64,000 nt of DNA, from positions 7,874,001-7,938,000 of the forward strand of contig CP108400.1 in the NCBI GenBank assembly GCA_045039925.1, in the 5' to 3' direction. Of this stretch, positions 18,658 to 27,508 are shown one piece after another. A model generated the notes under the pieces. The model worked only from the letters and a program-made list of their open reading frames with translations, did no database searches and was not told where the DNA came from. Numbering within the stretch: position 1 is the stretch's first letter; every line of letters starts with the position of its first letter. The stretch is from Yinghuangia sp045039925 (GTDB taxonomy: Bacteria > Actinomycetota > Actinomycetes > Streptomycetales > Streptomycetaceae). The translations under genes were made by a program, and so were the position numbers.

Positions 18658-21600
18658 TCAATCGCTGCGCCGTCGCTGGGGTTGCCGGTGGTGAGGTGGG
18701 AGGAGGGTCCGGGTGGCGGGATCGGGCCTGGTGTCGAGCTCAGCGAGACGGACGGTGAGCCGGTCGAAGGTGCGTTGGGCGGCGTCGTCGCGGCCGAGGG
18801 AGGTCTGCAGGCGGATGAGGCACTGGTAGAGGGGTTCGTTGTAGAGGTCGTGGTCGATGGCGCGGTCCAACCAGGCGATGGCGCGGTCGGGGTGGCCTGC
18901 GGTGGTGGCGAGTTCGGCGAGGCGGGCGGCGGCGTCCGCGGCGCGGCGGCGGTGGTGTTCACGGAGTGGCTCGGCCCAGGGGTAGTCGGCGCCGTCGAGC
19001 AGGTCGCCGGTATACGCGGCGAGGGCCTCCTCCAATGCGGCGGCGCGGACGAGGTTGTCGTCGGCGTGCGCCGCTCGGTCCAGGGCCGTGGTGAACCTGG
19101 CGAGGTCGGTGTGCACGGCGGTGGGGTCGAGGTGGTGGCGGTCGCCGTCGCTGATTACGAACGAGGTGGTGGTGTGGCCGGTGGCGTCGCGCAGCAGGCG
19201 GCGTACGGCGCGGCGCAGGTTGGTCAGCTGCCGGGTGACCTCGGTGGGGTCGGCGTGTTCCAGGTCGAGGTGGTCGGCGAGCTGTGCGGTGCGGATGCCG
19301 TCCGGGTGGGTGGCGAGGATTGCGAGGAACTCGCGGGTGCTGGGGTGCAGGTGGGTGCCGACGGGCGCCGGCTGGTCGGCCACGTCGATGCGAAACGGGC
19401 CGAGCAGGTGTATGAGGACCGGCGTGGCGCCGCTGTCTTCGGGTGGCGGGGGCCGCTGGTCGGGTGCGGGAGGGCCCGGCGGAGGCGGCGCGGGCGCCGG
19501 GACTACGGGCGGCACAACGGCCGGTGGCGGCCGCGGGGCGGTCGCGGGCGGCGCGGTTGCAGGGGACGGTGCGCGTGGGGGTGGAGGCGCGGGGAGTTCG
19601 ACCATTTCGGGTTGGTAGGCAGCGGCGGTCAGCGGCCGGTCGTCGCTCTCGTCCCCCGGGTGGTCGTCCGCGTCGGGGGCGTCCTCACCGGTGTCAGCCG
19701 AGGCGGCTTGCGGCACGTGCGGCGGGGTCGGCCAGCTGGAGTTTCGGCCCGGGGCGCGAGACGGCATTGGAAGAGCAACCTGGGGCGGCGGACCGATCCC
19801 GCTCCGGTGATGCTCGTCTCGCGTGCGGTTGCGGGGCCGCGGGTGGCCGGCGGACCCGTCGGGGTCGGGTGTGGGGGCGTACGCGCCGTCAGACCGGGCG
19901 GCGTCCAGGCCGTCAGCCGCCGGGTCGACCGCTGCGCCGCGTGCGGGCGGGCGAGCGAAGAAGGTGGGCTCGTCCCGCCCCTCGGTGTCCCCGGCGGTCG
20001 TCGGCAGCAATGCCGGGTGAGTGGGGAACCAGCCGTGGGCGGAAAAGAGTTCGTCGGTCACGTCGCCGAACGCGTCCGTGGTCAGGTGCAGGGCCCGGGC
20101 GCCGTCGAGGAGTTGTGGGTTCGGGTGGGTGTGGGTGGTGATCGTGCCGTCGTCGTCGACGCGGCAGGAGACGGGCCAGGCGTCGAGTACGACGACGGTC
20201 ACGGCCGGCTGCTCGGGTCGGTCGGCGGCGCCGGCGGCGGCGATCCCGGCGAGGCGGGCGCGGTGCTGCGGCGCGGTGCGGGTGAGCAGCACCAGGCGGG
20301 TCGGCTCCGGTGCCGGGGTCGCGTCGGATACCGGGACGGTGTCGGGGTCTGCGGCGTCGGCGTCGGCTTGATGGGCGGCGGTGAGGAGGTGGCGTTCCGC
20401 GTCGGTCAGGCAGGCTTCGGTGTCGGGGAGTTGGCGTACGTGCGGGAGGTCGGTGAGGGCGAGCGGGTCGCGGTCTTCGCCGAGGAGCGCGGCGGCGTCC
20501 GCGTCGGCGAGCAGGAGTGTGAGGGTGCCGGAGGCGGGGCGGGCGCGCTCGTGGTCGTGTAGTACCGCTGCTGCAATTGCGCGCGCGGCACCCAGGGCTC
20601 CGGGGCCGGTCAGGCCGATCCCGTGGCCGGCCGCGACCGCGTCCAGCGGGATCTCAGTGTCGCCGCGTATCGCGAACGCCGCCGTCCCGACGGGCAGTGG
20701 CGCGGCGAGCTGCGGGCGCCGCCGAAGCAGCGGTGCCGTCCTGAACAGCCCCGAAGTATCGGGTGTTTCGGTGGCAACCACTGCTGTGGGTTCGGTGTTT
20801 CGGCGGGCGCGGTGCGCGGCCGAGAGCACGGGCGGCAACGTCGGTCGCGCCGGGTCGGCGTCGGGGTGGGCACGGCGGCGGTGACGGCGCGCCCACAGCA
20901 TCGCGGCGCCGATCCCGGCGGCGAGCGTCGCCCCGAGCAGCCCGACGGTGGGAACGTCGAGCGCGGGCCGCCCCGCCCCGTCGTCCCAGCCGGGTTCTGG
21001 TGCAGGCGGCATCGCGGTCGCGTCGTGGGTCGGCGCCGGAGGCGGCGCAGGGGCTCCTGGCGGGAAGGCCTGCGGCGGCGCCGTTGGGGCCTCGTCGGGC
21101 ACGCTGGGCGCCGCTGGTGCCTGGGGGCCGGGAACGGGCGGCAGCGGCGGGGTCTTGGGGGGCTCTGCCCAGGGCAGCGGTACAGGCAACTGCGGTGGGG
21201 GTGGTGCGTCGGTGGGCAGGTGCAGGATCCAGCCGGGGTGGATGACATCGGGGTTGGTCAGTTGCGCGTCGCCGGGCTGGGCGAGGTGGCGGGACAGGGC
21301 GTAGATCTGCGGCCAGCGGATCGGGTCGCCGAGCTGTTCGGCGGCGATGTCCCACAAGGTGTCGCCGGGTCGGACGGTGTAGGAGGTGTATCCGGCCGAG
21401 CCTGTCCGCGCGGGAGGGCGCGATGCGTCGGCAAACGCGTGGACCAAGCCCGACGGCGCCGACAACGGCGGTGCCGTTGCCGGGTCGAGTGAGGCGACCG
21501 CTGCGGCCGGGCGCGCCGGTGGCGCCTGGTCGTGGTCGGCGGCGCCCGTGGTGGTGTGGGTGGCGCGCATCATCGCGACCAGGGCGACGATCAGCAGTCC

Positions 21601-22044
21601 GGCCAGCCACGTCGCCGGCGCTCGCCACACTCCCACCGCGCGCTGGTGCGCCCGGTGCGCGGAGGCGTCGCGCAGGAGTACGGGGAAGTTCCTCAGGTAC
21701 CAGCCCAGTTCGGCGAGGATGCTGAGGGCGAATCCGGCCCAGGCGATCCAGCTGGCCGCGGCGAGGGTGTCGATGAGGACCTGGTCGGTGGTCGGGGCGA
21801 GCAGCGTGTCCCGGATGTCGTTCCAGGAGCGGCGGTGCTCCGGCCACGGGTCCGGTGCGAGGCCGTGCAGCAGGTACGGCACCCCGGCGAGCACCGCGCC
21901 GAGCAGTCCGGTGGCGACCAGGACGCGGACGAACGCGCCTGCCGCGCGGGCGAGTCGCACGAGCGCGCGGCGTCCGCGCTGGGTGGTGAGGGGTACCGGG
22001 GTACGGGCCGCGGTGGTGTCGGACCGGGTGCCTGAGGGGGTCAT
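18658..22044 (-). CDS. Membrane LysM and BTAD domain protein of the Tad pilus locus
   Basis: A 1128-aa protein starting at ATG 22044 (GAGGAG 7 nt upstream), overlapping the TadG-like stop by 4 nt. Hydrophobic segments lie at about 41-61, 97-113 and 145-158. They are followed by a LysM domain at about 221-277 (YTVRPGDTLWDIAAEQLGD to HPGWILHLP), a Pro-rich linker and another membrane segment (VGLLGATLAAGIGAAMLW). A long cytosolic region then ends in a winged-helix-like part (LLGPFRIDVADQPAPVG) and a bacterial transcriptional activator domain of TPR type. Proteins with this build recur at the end of actinobacterial Tad loci. It may link the wall to a cytosolic signal or scaffold; direct DNA binding is doubtful for a membrane-tied protein. 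Confidence 0.8.
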   Translation of the reverse strand: MTPSGTRSDTTAARTPVPLTTQRGRRALVRLARAAGAFVRVLVATGLLGAVLAGVPYLLHGLAPDPWPEHRRSWNDIRDTLLAPTTDQVLIDTLAAASWIAWAGFALSILAELGWYLRNFPVLLRDASAHRAHQRAVGVWRAPATWLAGLLIVALVAMMRATHTTTGAADHDQAPPARPAAAVASLDPATAPPLSAPSGLVHAFADASRPPARTGSAGYTSYTVRPGDTLWDIAAEQLGDPIRWPQIYALSRHLAQPGDAQLTNPDVIHPGWILHLPTDAPPPPQLPVPLPWAEPPKTPPLPPVPGPQAPAAPSVPDEAPTAPPQAFPPGAPAPPPAPTHDATAMPPAPEPGWDDGAGRPALDVPTVGLLGATLAAGIGAAMLWARRHRRRAHPDADPARPTLPPVLSAAHRARRNTEPTAVVATETPDTSGLFRTAPLLRRRPQLAAPLPVGTAAFAIRGDTEIPLDAVAAGHGIGLTGPGALGAARAIAAAVLHDHERARPASGTLTLLLADADAAALLGEDRDPLALTDLPHVRQLPDTEACLTDAERHLLTAAHQADADAADPDTVPVSDATPAPEPTRLVLLTRTAPQHRARLAGIAAAGAADRPEQPAVTVVVLDAWPVSCRVDDDGTITTHTHPNPQLLDGARALHLTTDAFGDVTDELFSAHGWFPTHPALLPTTAGDTEGRDEPTFFARPPARGAAVDPAADGLDAARSDGAYAPTPDPDGSAGHPRPRNRTRDEHHRSGIGPPPQVALPMPSRAPGRNSSWPTPPHVPQAASADTGEDAPDADDHPGDESDDRPLTAAAYQPEMVELPAPPPPRAPSPATAPPATAPRPPPAVVPPVVPAPAPPPPGPPAPDQRPPPPEDSGATPVLIHLLGPFRIDVADQPAPVGTHLHPSTREFLAILATHPDGIRTAQLADHLDLEHADPTEVTRQLTNLRRAVRRLLRDATGHTTTSFVISDGDRHHLDPTAVHTDLARFTTALDRAAHADDNLVRAAALEEALAAYTGDLLDGADYPWAEPLREHHRRRAADAAARLAELATTAGHPDRAIAWLDRAIDHDLYNEPLYQCLIRLQTSLGRDDAAQRTFDRLTVRLAELDTRPDPATRTLLPPHHRQPQRRRSD

Positions 22045-22550
22045 GGCCCGCTCCTCGGGTCGGGGGCGTTGATGCCGGGCTCGGCGCGGGCGGTCGCGGT
22101 CGCGGACACACGGATCTCGCCGACCCCGGCGAGGTGCAGCAGCTGCGTGCGGGTGGTGCGGATCACCGTCACGGTCACCTCGTCCCCGGCAACCGTGACC
22201 GTGCCGGTCGCCCCCGCGGCGGCGAGCCATGCCTGTGCGGCGGCGTGCGCGCGGGCCGGATCCAGCAGCGGCCCGGCGCCCTCGCGTACCCACATCAGGC
22301 TCAGCTCCTGGGCGCCAGCGCGGGCGGCTTCCTGGGCCTGGTCCAGTGCCCGGGTCTTCGCCGCGAGCGCCGTGCCGCCGTCGAACACCAGCCCCGCCAC
22401 CAGCAGCAGCCCCGCGGTCAGCGCGGCGACGAACGCCGTCACCTGCCCCCGTTCGTCCCGCCCCAACCGCCGCGCACCTGCGCCCATCCGGGCTTGTGCC
22501 GCCCGGCGCCGGTGGGGGCCGCACCTGCTGTACCGGTGCCCGGCCGTCAT
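22041..22550 (-). CDS. TadG-like pilus assembly protein
   Basis: A 169-aa pseudopilin-like protein of the Tad/Flp system. After a basic N-terminus the Tad N-terminal helix is visible: RDERGQVTAFVAALTAGLLL, then VAGLVFDGGTALAAKTRALDQAQEAARAGAQ. It lacks the +5 Glu seen in TadE, as is common in TadG. The remainder is a small extracytoplasmic beta domain. ATG 22550 and the stop at 22041 both overlap neighbours (ATGA), so it is firmly inside the operon between a TadE-like gene and the LysM-BTAD gene. Confidence 0.8.
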   Translation of the reverse strand: MTAGHRYSRCGPHRRRAAQARMGAGARRLGRDERGQVTAFVAALTAGLLLVAGLVFDGGTALAAKTRALDQAQEAARAGAQELSLMWVREGAGPLLDPARAHAAAQAWLAAAGATGTVTVAGDEVTVTVIRTTRTQLLHLAGVGEIRVSATATARAEPGINAPDPRSGP

Positions 22551-22957
22551 GCGATGCCCCGGTGCTCGTCCAGGACGCTGGACGCCTCGCCTTTGAGGGT
22601 GCGATGTCCGGGCAGCCCGAGCGCGGTCATCTCCGCGAGGGACACCGTGCACGACACCGTCACCCGCACCCGCCCGCCGGGTGTGAACCCGCCCGTGTCG
22701 ACCGTGACCGCAAGACCCGTGCACGTCACCCCGGCGCCGTCCAGTGCGGCGTGGGCCGCCTGGTACGCGGCCTGTTCGGCGGCTGCGGCGCTGCGCGTCA
22801 GCGACGCCGCGCGGGCGGCCTGGTGCGCCGCGTCGTCGACCAGTCCGCGGGCGGAGGCGAACCGGCCCAGCGCGACGACCAGCAGGAGGACGAGGATCAA
22901 CAGGGGGACCAGCAGCACCAACTCCACCGCCGCCGAGCCGCGTTCGTCCCGCACCAC
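22547..22957 (-). CDS. TadE-like minor pseudopilin
   Basis: A 136-aa protein with the TadE signature at its N-terminus: RDERGSAAVELVLLVPLLIL, where cleavage after Gly would leave Glu at +5. It is followed by a long hydrophobic helix and an alpha/beta extracytoplasmic domain with two Cys that could pair. No ATG lies in frame; GTG 22957 is the most plausible start, though no strong ribosome site is visible and a longer N-terminus is possible. It heads the three-gene distal part of the Tad operon after the inserted DUF4262 gene, so it may have its own promoter. Confidence 0.7.
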   Translation of the reverse strand: MVRDERGSAAVELVLLVPLLILVLLLVVALGRFASARGLVDDAAHQAARAASLTRSAAAAEQAAYQAAHAALDGAGVTCTGLAVTVDTGGFTPGGRVRVTVSCTVSLAEMTALGLPGHRTLKGEASSVLDEHRGIA

Positions 22958-23047
22958 AAGGCCGGGCCGAGTCCACCGGCGGAGGCGTTGTCGCTCGGTT
23001 CGCGGGCGGCGGCTGGTGGTGTGGGCGGTTCGCGTACGCTCCCCGCC

Positions 23048-23608
23048 ATGCCCCCAGATGAATCGGAATGCGTGTGCGTGCTGTGCGGCCCTGACGAGGG
23101 CGTGCCGCAGGCGGGACCGGTGTGGACGGACCGGGCCGCTGCGATGGTGCGTGAGCACGGCTGGACGGTCGTGGCGGTGCCGGGAGACGACCGCGGGCCG
23201 GCGTTCGCCTACACGGTCGGGCTGTACCACACGTTGCGCGCGCCGGAGCTGGCGATGTTCGGTCTGCCGCCTGAGGTGATGCACACGCTGTTGAACCTGG
23301 GTGGGGGCCGGGTCCGCGACGGCGCTCCCGTCGCGGACGGCACCCGTTGGGAGGGGCTGCTCGCCAGCGGTCTGCCGCTCGCTCTGAGGCACGCCGATCT
23401 GGGGTGGTACCGGGCGTTCTTCGGGCAGGCGGTCCGGTTCCACCGCGCCGCGTTCCCCGTGCGCCAGGTGGTGTGGACCGACCGGGTCGGGACGTTCCCG
23501 TGGCAGGACGGTTTCGACGAGGCGTGGCGGGAGCGGCAGCCGGCGCTGTGGCTCCCGCCCGCGCGCCACCCGGCCGGCCCGTGGACCGCGCTGCTGGAGG
23601 ACGTGTAG
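23048..23608 (+). CDS. DUF4262 domain protein
   Basis: A 186-aa soluble protein with the DUF4262 core: VREHGWTVVAVPGDDRGPAF, then AYTVGLYHTLRAPELAMFGL and PPEVMHTLLNLGG. A CxxC near the N-terminus (CVLCG) may bind metal. The family is widespread in actinobacteria and of unknown function. It lies on the opposite strand inside the Tad locus, splitting the TadE-like genes, and diverges from the downstream TadE gene with only 90 bp between their starts. It looks inserted into an older operon rather than part of pilus assembly. Confidence 0.8.
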   Translation: MPPDESECVCVLCGPDEGVPQAGPVWTDRAAAMVREHGWTVVAVPGDDRGPAFAYTVGLYHTLRAPELAMFGLPPEVMHTLLNLGGGRVRDGAPVADGTRWEGLLASGLPLALRHADLGWYRAFFGQAVRFHRAAFPVRQVVWTDRVGTFPWQDGFDEAWRERQPALWLPPARHPAGPWTALLEDV

Positions 23609-23652
23609 GCCCCTGCGCACCTGTGGGCCCGTGCGCCTCGGCGCTCGCCGGG

Positions 23653-24069
23653 TCACGGCGCGGTACCCGTCCATCGGTCGACGGGCCCCGCGGCCACGGC
23701 GCGGACGCGCAGCGTGGTGCCCGGGATCACCGCGATCACGGTGCCGGTGACCTCGACGCGGACCCGGTCGGCGGTGCGGGTGACGGTGATTGCGGGGGCG
23801 GTCAGGACGTCGCCGCCGACCGCGGCGAGGATCTGGCGGGCGCGGGCGTCGCCGTCCGCGGGGGTGCCGTTCTGCGCGCGTGCCGCGGCCAGGGCGCGGG
23901 CGGCGGCGGACTGGGCGATGTGGTGCGCGTGCTGCACGAGCGCGAACTGGACGATCGTCAGCAGGATCAGCAGCAGCACCGGGACCAGGACCACCAGCTG
24001 CACTGCCACCGCGCCGCGCTGGTCCGCCCACACCGCGCGGACCGCGGCACGCATCTTCGGCGGACGCAC
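23653..24069 (-). CDS. TadE-like minor pseudopilin (second copy)
   Basis: A 138-aa TadE-family protein with the N-terminal helix WADQRGAVAVQLVVLVPVLL. The residue at +5 after Gly is Gln, not the usual Glu. A C-terminal beta domain follows (VTRTADRVRVEVTGTVIAV). GTG 24069 lies 6 nt after the stop of the pilin-like gene; ATG 24054 is an alternative start. It acts with CpaF/TadB/TadC in assembling or initiating the pilus, by analogy with known Tad systems. Its 3' end faces the DUF4262 gene. Confidence 0.75.
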   Translation of the reverse strand: MRPPKMRAAVRAVWADQRGAVAVQLVVLVPVLLLILLTIVQFALVQHAHHIAQSAAARALAAARAQNGTPADGDARARQILAAVGGDVLTAPAITVTRTADRVRVEVTGTVIAVIPGTTLRVRAVAAGPVDRWTGTAP

Positions 24070-24075
24070 CGGCCG

Positions 24076-24273
24076 TCACCCCAGGTTGATCGAGTTGGCC
24101 TTGTTGCGTACCTTCAGCGCGATGATCGCGATCACCGCGATGGCGAGCGCCACCAGCAGCGCGGTCACCAGCACCGTCTCGGTGGAGTAGCCCCGTTCGT
24201 CGCGCGCCAGCTCGCGCAGCCGGGCACGCAGCCGGTGCATGTGCACGGTGAGGGGTCGGATCTCAGGGGGCAT
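24076..24273 (-). CDS. Flp-pilin-like small membrane peptide
   Basis: A 65-aa peptide starting at ATG 24273 with GGAGG 8 nt upstream. A basic leader (about 28 residues) is followed by DERGYSTETVLVTALLVALA and a single long hydrophobic helix, then a short KVRNKANSINLG tail. Size, position between TadC and TadE, and the Gly just before the helix fit a Flp-type prepilin processed by the A24 peptidase encoded at 31836. The Glu is at +4 from Gly28 instead of +5, so processing may differ, or this may be the conserved pilin-like companion rather than the major pilin. Confidence 0.65.
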   Translation of the reverse strand: MPPEIRPLTVHMHRLRARLRELARDERGYSTETVLVTALLVALAIAVIAIIALKVRNKANSINLG

Positions 24274-24321
24274 GGTCCACGCCTCCAATCTCGGTCGACG
24301 GTCAACGAACTCGCGCATGTT

Positions 24322-25227
24322 TCACAGGCTTTCGAGGACGTGGGCGAGCGCCGGGAACCCCAGGAAGACCAGGAACCCGGCGAACAGCACGACCAGCGGC
24401 AAGGACATCCGCTCGGTCGCCTGCCCGGCCTCGCCGTGCGCGTCGGCGAGCTGCCGGGTGCGCAGCGCGGACGCCTTCGCTGCGAGAGACGCGCGGACTT
24501 TGGCGCCTTCGCTGCCGGCGAGGGCGACGGTGGCGGCGAGTTCGCGCAGCTCGGCCACGTCCGCTTCCTCGCCCAGGCGCCGCAGCGGTCCCCACGGCGC
24601 GACGCGGGTCAGCTCGGCGGTGGCCAGGGCGCGGCGCAGTGCGTGCGCCGCGTGACCGTCCAGCACGGACGCTGCGTCGCCGAGGGCCTGGTCGACGCCG
24701 GCGCCGCCGGACAGGGAGATCACCGCCAGGTCGCAGAACGCGGACAAGGTGTGGCGCATCTCCTCCCGCTGCCGCTTCGCCTCCACGCGGACGTTCAAGT
24801 CCGGGACGAACGCGAATCCGGCTGCGCACACCAGCCCCGCGCCGACCGGCCACACCACGCCCGCAGTTGCCCCCGTGAGCACGGCGACCGCGGTCAGCAG
24901 CAGCGGCGGGAGGACCAGGCCGAACAGTGCGCACGCCGCCTGCTCCGCGCGGTGCACGGCCACCTCGCGTCCCAGCGCGCGCAGGTCGCGGCGGACGGCG
25001 GCGGTGGGCAGCCCGCACGCCGCCACCGCCGGGGCCAGGCGCCGCCCGAGCCGCGCCGCCCAGCCCGGTGCGTCCGGTACCGCGGTGAGCGGCGCCGGGT
25101 CGGGGCGCGGGGCGAGCGCGGCCAGCGCCTCGACCAGCGGGGTGCGCGGCGGGACCACGCCGAACACCGCGATCAGCACGCCCAGTCCGGCGCCGGCGCC
25201 GAGGACGGCGGCCAGGAGCGGGCTCAC
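24322..25227 (-). CDS. TadC-like type II secretion F-domain protein
   Basis: A 301-aa inner-membrane platform protein of the Tad pilus. Membrane helices lie near the N-terminus (LLAAVLGAGAGLGVLIAVFG), in the middle (LFGLVLPPLLLTAVAVL and VWPVGAGLVCAAGFAFVP) and at the C-terminus (LPLVVLFAGFLVFLGFPAL). The GspF-type cytosolic domain lies between them, with FCDLAVISLSGGAGVDQAL typical of TadC. I chose GTG 25227, which overlaps the TadB stop (GTGA); GTG 25230 is adjacent and in frame. Confidence 0.85.
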   Translation of the reverse strand: MSPLLAAVLGAGAGLGVLIAVFGVVPPRTPLVEALAALAPRPDPAPLTAVPDAPGWAARLGRRLAPAVAACGLPTAAVRRDLRALGREVAVHRAEQAACALFGLVLPPLLLTAVAVLTGATAGVVWPVGAGLVCAAGFAFVPDLNVRVEAKRQREEMRHTLSAFCDLAVISLSGGAGVDQALGDAASVLDGHAAHALRRALATAELTRVAPWGPLRRLGEEADVAELRELAATVALAGSEGAKVRASLAAKASALRTRQLADAHGEAGQATERMSLPLVVLFAGFLVFLGFPALAHVLESL

Positions 25228-26189
25228 CACGTCACCCCCGGTGCACGGACCGGGCCGGTGTCGGCCGGGGTGTGCGGGGTGCGGCGCAGAATGCGGGGGG
25301 TGGGGCGGTCGGCGGCCAGACGGCTCAGCCACCAGAACGCGAGGGCGAACAGCGCGCCCACGCAGGCCAGGACGAGTTGTCCGCCGGCGGTGCCGTACGG
25401 GGCGAGGTAGGCGCGGTCGAACAGCAGCAGCCCGAACCCCATCGCCAGGGTGACCACGACGACGACGCGCACCGACGTCTTCACCCGGGCCCGTTCCGCG
25501 CCTGCCTTGAGCCGGACGGTGACCTGCTCGCGGGTGGTGTGCGCCAGTGATCCCAGCAGGTCGGCGAGTTGCCCGGCCTGCCGCTCGGCCGCCAGCAGCA
25601 GCGCGGCGACCACCAGGTCCGCGAGCGGGTCGTCGACGTCGTCGGCGAACGCCCGCAACGCCTCCGGCAACCGCTCCCCGCGCTCGACACGGGCCGCCAG
25701 CGCCCTGATCTCCACTTCCAGGGCGGGTGGGGCGATCGGCGCGGTCGCGCGGATCGCCTGCTGCAACCCCGCCGCCGCGGCCAGGGTGTCGCGGAGCATC
25801 TCCGCCCACACCGCCACCGCCTCGATCCGCTCCGTGCGCGCCCTGGCCGCACGATCCGGCCGCACCAACGCAGGGACGGCGAACGCCGCGAGGCCCGACA
25901 GCACCGCGGCGACCGGCCATCCCGTCAGCACCCCGACGACCGCGGCACTCACCGCCGTCCCCGCCCACCGCTGCGGCGAGACCGCGCCGACGCGGGCGCG
26001 CAGCCGCACGGCCCACACCGCGACACGGTCCTCACCGCCGGGATGCTCGCCTGCCGCGTCCATGGGGCGCGGCAGGAGGCCGGAGGCGGCCAGCACCAGC
26101 CCGGCCCCGCACCCGAGACCGAGCAGCCCCGCGAGCCACGGATCCACCGTCGCGCCCAGGACCGATGCGGCGTCGGCGTACGCGGTCAT
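25224..26189 (-). CDS. TadB-like type II secretion F-domain protein
   Basis: A 321-aa inner-membrane platform protein that partners TadC and docks the CpaF ATPase. An N-terminal helix (LAGLLGLGCGAGLVLAASGLL), a helix pair (WAGTAVSAAVVGVLTGWPVA), a GspF cytosolic domain (EMLRDTLAAAAGLQQAIR, then LADLLGSLAHTTREQVTVRL) and C-terminal helices (VVVVVTLAMGFGLLLF, LVLACVGALFALAFWW) are visible. ATG 26189 overlaps the CpaF stop by 4 nt. Length and topology fit TadB. Confidence 0.85.
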   Translation of the reverse strand: MTAYADAASVLGATVDPWLAGLLGLGCGAGLVLAASGLLPRPMDAAGEHPGGEDRVAVWAVRLRARVGAVSPQRWAGTAVSAAVVGVLTGWPVAAVLSGLAAFAVPALVRPDRAARARTERIEAVAVWAEMLRDTLAAAAGLQQAIRATAPIAPPALEVEIRALAARVERGERLPEALRAFADDVDDPLADLVVAALLLAAERQAGQLADLLGSLAHTTREQVTVRLKAGAERARVKTSVRVVVVVTLAMGFGLLLFDRAYLAPYGTAGGQLVLACVGALFALAFWWLSRLAADRPTPRILRRTPHTPADTGPVRAPGVTW

Positions 26190-27508
26190 GACAGCGCGCC
26201 CCAGCGTGCGGCGTGCCACGCCTGCGGGTCGAGGCCGACGGCGACCAGGTCGTCCATGGTCTCCGCCCGCGGCGGCGTCGCCGGTACCGCGCGCCGGTCG
26301 GGACCGGGCCGGTACACCTCGTTGGAGACCACCTGCGGCCCGTCCGCGTCGACGACCTCGCGCACCGAGGACACCACCCGCCGCCCGTCGCGCGACCAGG
26401 CCAGGTGCACCACGAAGTGCACCGCGGAGGCGACCAGCAGGCTCGTCGCCTCCAACGACAACCGCTCCGGGGACTGCGCCGCGTACGCGGCGAGCTTGGT
26501 GAACACCCCGCGCGAGGTCGACGAGTGCAGGGTGGACATCGACCCGTCGTTGCCCTGCGACATGGCGTTGCACATCGGCACCACCTCCGCGCCGCGGATC
26601 TCCCCGACGATCACCCGGTCCGGGCCCATCCGCAGCCCCCAGCGCACCAGTTCGGCCTGGTCGACCGCGCCGACTCCCTCCAGGTTCGCCTCGCGCGCCT
26701 GCATCGCCACCACGTTCGGGTGCGCGGCCCGGTCGCGGTCCAGGCCCAGTTCGAAGGTGTCCTCGATCGTCACCAGCCGCTCGCCCGGCGGGATTTCCGA
26801 CGCCAGTCCGCGCAGCACGGTGGTCTTCCCCACGTTCGTGCCGCCCGCGACGACCAGGTTCTTGCGGGCCCGCACCAGCGCGCCGAGGAACCCGGCCATC
26901 GGCTCGTCGCACACGCCCAGCCGGACCAGGTCCTTCACCGTCGCCACCGGGAACCGGTGGCGACGGACGGACACGCACACCCGCCCGGTCACCGCCATCA
27001 CCGCGAACAACCGCGACCCGTCGTCGAGCTGGACGTTCAACCTCGGCACCGCGCGGTCGAACCGGCGCTCCTCGTCCCCGGCCCGCGCCGCCACCGTCCG
27101 CACCAGCTCCGCCAACTCGGCATCCGACCCGGCCACCGGCCCGGCCTGCTCCTCCCGGCCGTCGGCGTACCGCACGAACACCCGATCGCAGCCGTTCACA
27201 TGGACGTTCTCCACCCGTGGATCGTCCAACAGCCCCTGCAACCCGCCCAGTCCGAACAACCCGTCCAGCACCGCCTGGGAGACCCGCTGCTCGGTGTCCG
27301 CGTCCCACACCGACTGCCCGGCCGACAGCCGGCGCCGACCCTCGGCCTGCCACGCCTGCGCCAGCAACCTGCGCGCCGTCTCCCGCCGCCCCGCACCGGT
27401 CATCGGCGGCAGCCCCGCCGCCTCCAACTCGCCCGCATACGCCGACAACCGCTCACCCACCTCGCTGCGCAGCCGGGCCGCCAGCAACCCGACGCCGTCC
27501 CGGCTCAT
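26186..27508 (-). CDS. cpaF: CpaF/TadA secretion ATPase
   Basis: A 440-aa hexameric ATPase of the type II/IV secretion superfamily that powers Tad pilus assembly from the cytoplasm. Walker A is GGTNVGKTT at residues 222-230, the Asp box region is VTIEDTFELGLDRDRAAHPN, Walker B is RVIVGEIRG with Glu303, and a His-box-like SMSTLHSSTSRG follows. The N-terminal domain (residues 1-150) is helical as in CpaF. ATG 27508 overlaps the TadZ-like stop (ATGA). Identification is firm from motifs and operon context. Confidence 0.92.
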   Translation of the reverse strand: MSRDGVGLLAARLRSEVGERLSAYAGELEAAGLPPMTGAGRRETARRLLAQAWQAEGRRRLSAGQSVWDADTEQRVSQAVLDGLFGLGGLQGLLDDPRVENVHVNGCDRVFVRYADGREEQAGPVAGSDAELAELVRTVAARAGDEERRFDRAVPRLNVQLDDGSRLFAVMAVTGRVCVSVRRHRFPVATVKDLVRLGVCDEPMAGFLGALVRARKNLVVAGGTNVGKTTVLRGLASEIPPGERLVTIEDTFELGLDRDRAAHPNVVAMQAREANLEGVGAVDQAELVRWGLRMGPDRVIVGEIRGAEVVPMCNAMSQGNDGSMSTLHSSTSRGVFTKLAAYAAQSPERLSLEATSLLVASAVHFVVHLAWSRDGRRVVSSVREVVDADGPQVVSNEVYRPGPDRRAVPATPPRAETMDDLVAVGLDPQAWHAARWGALS

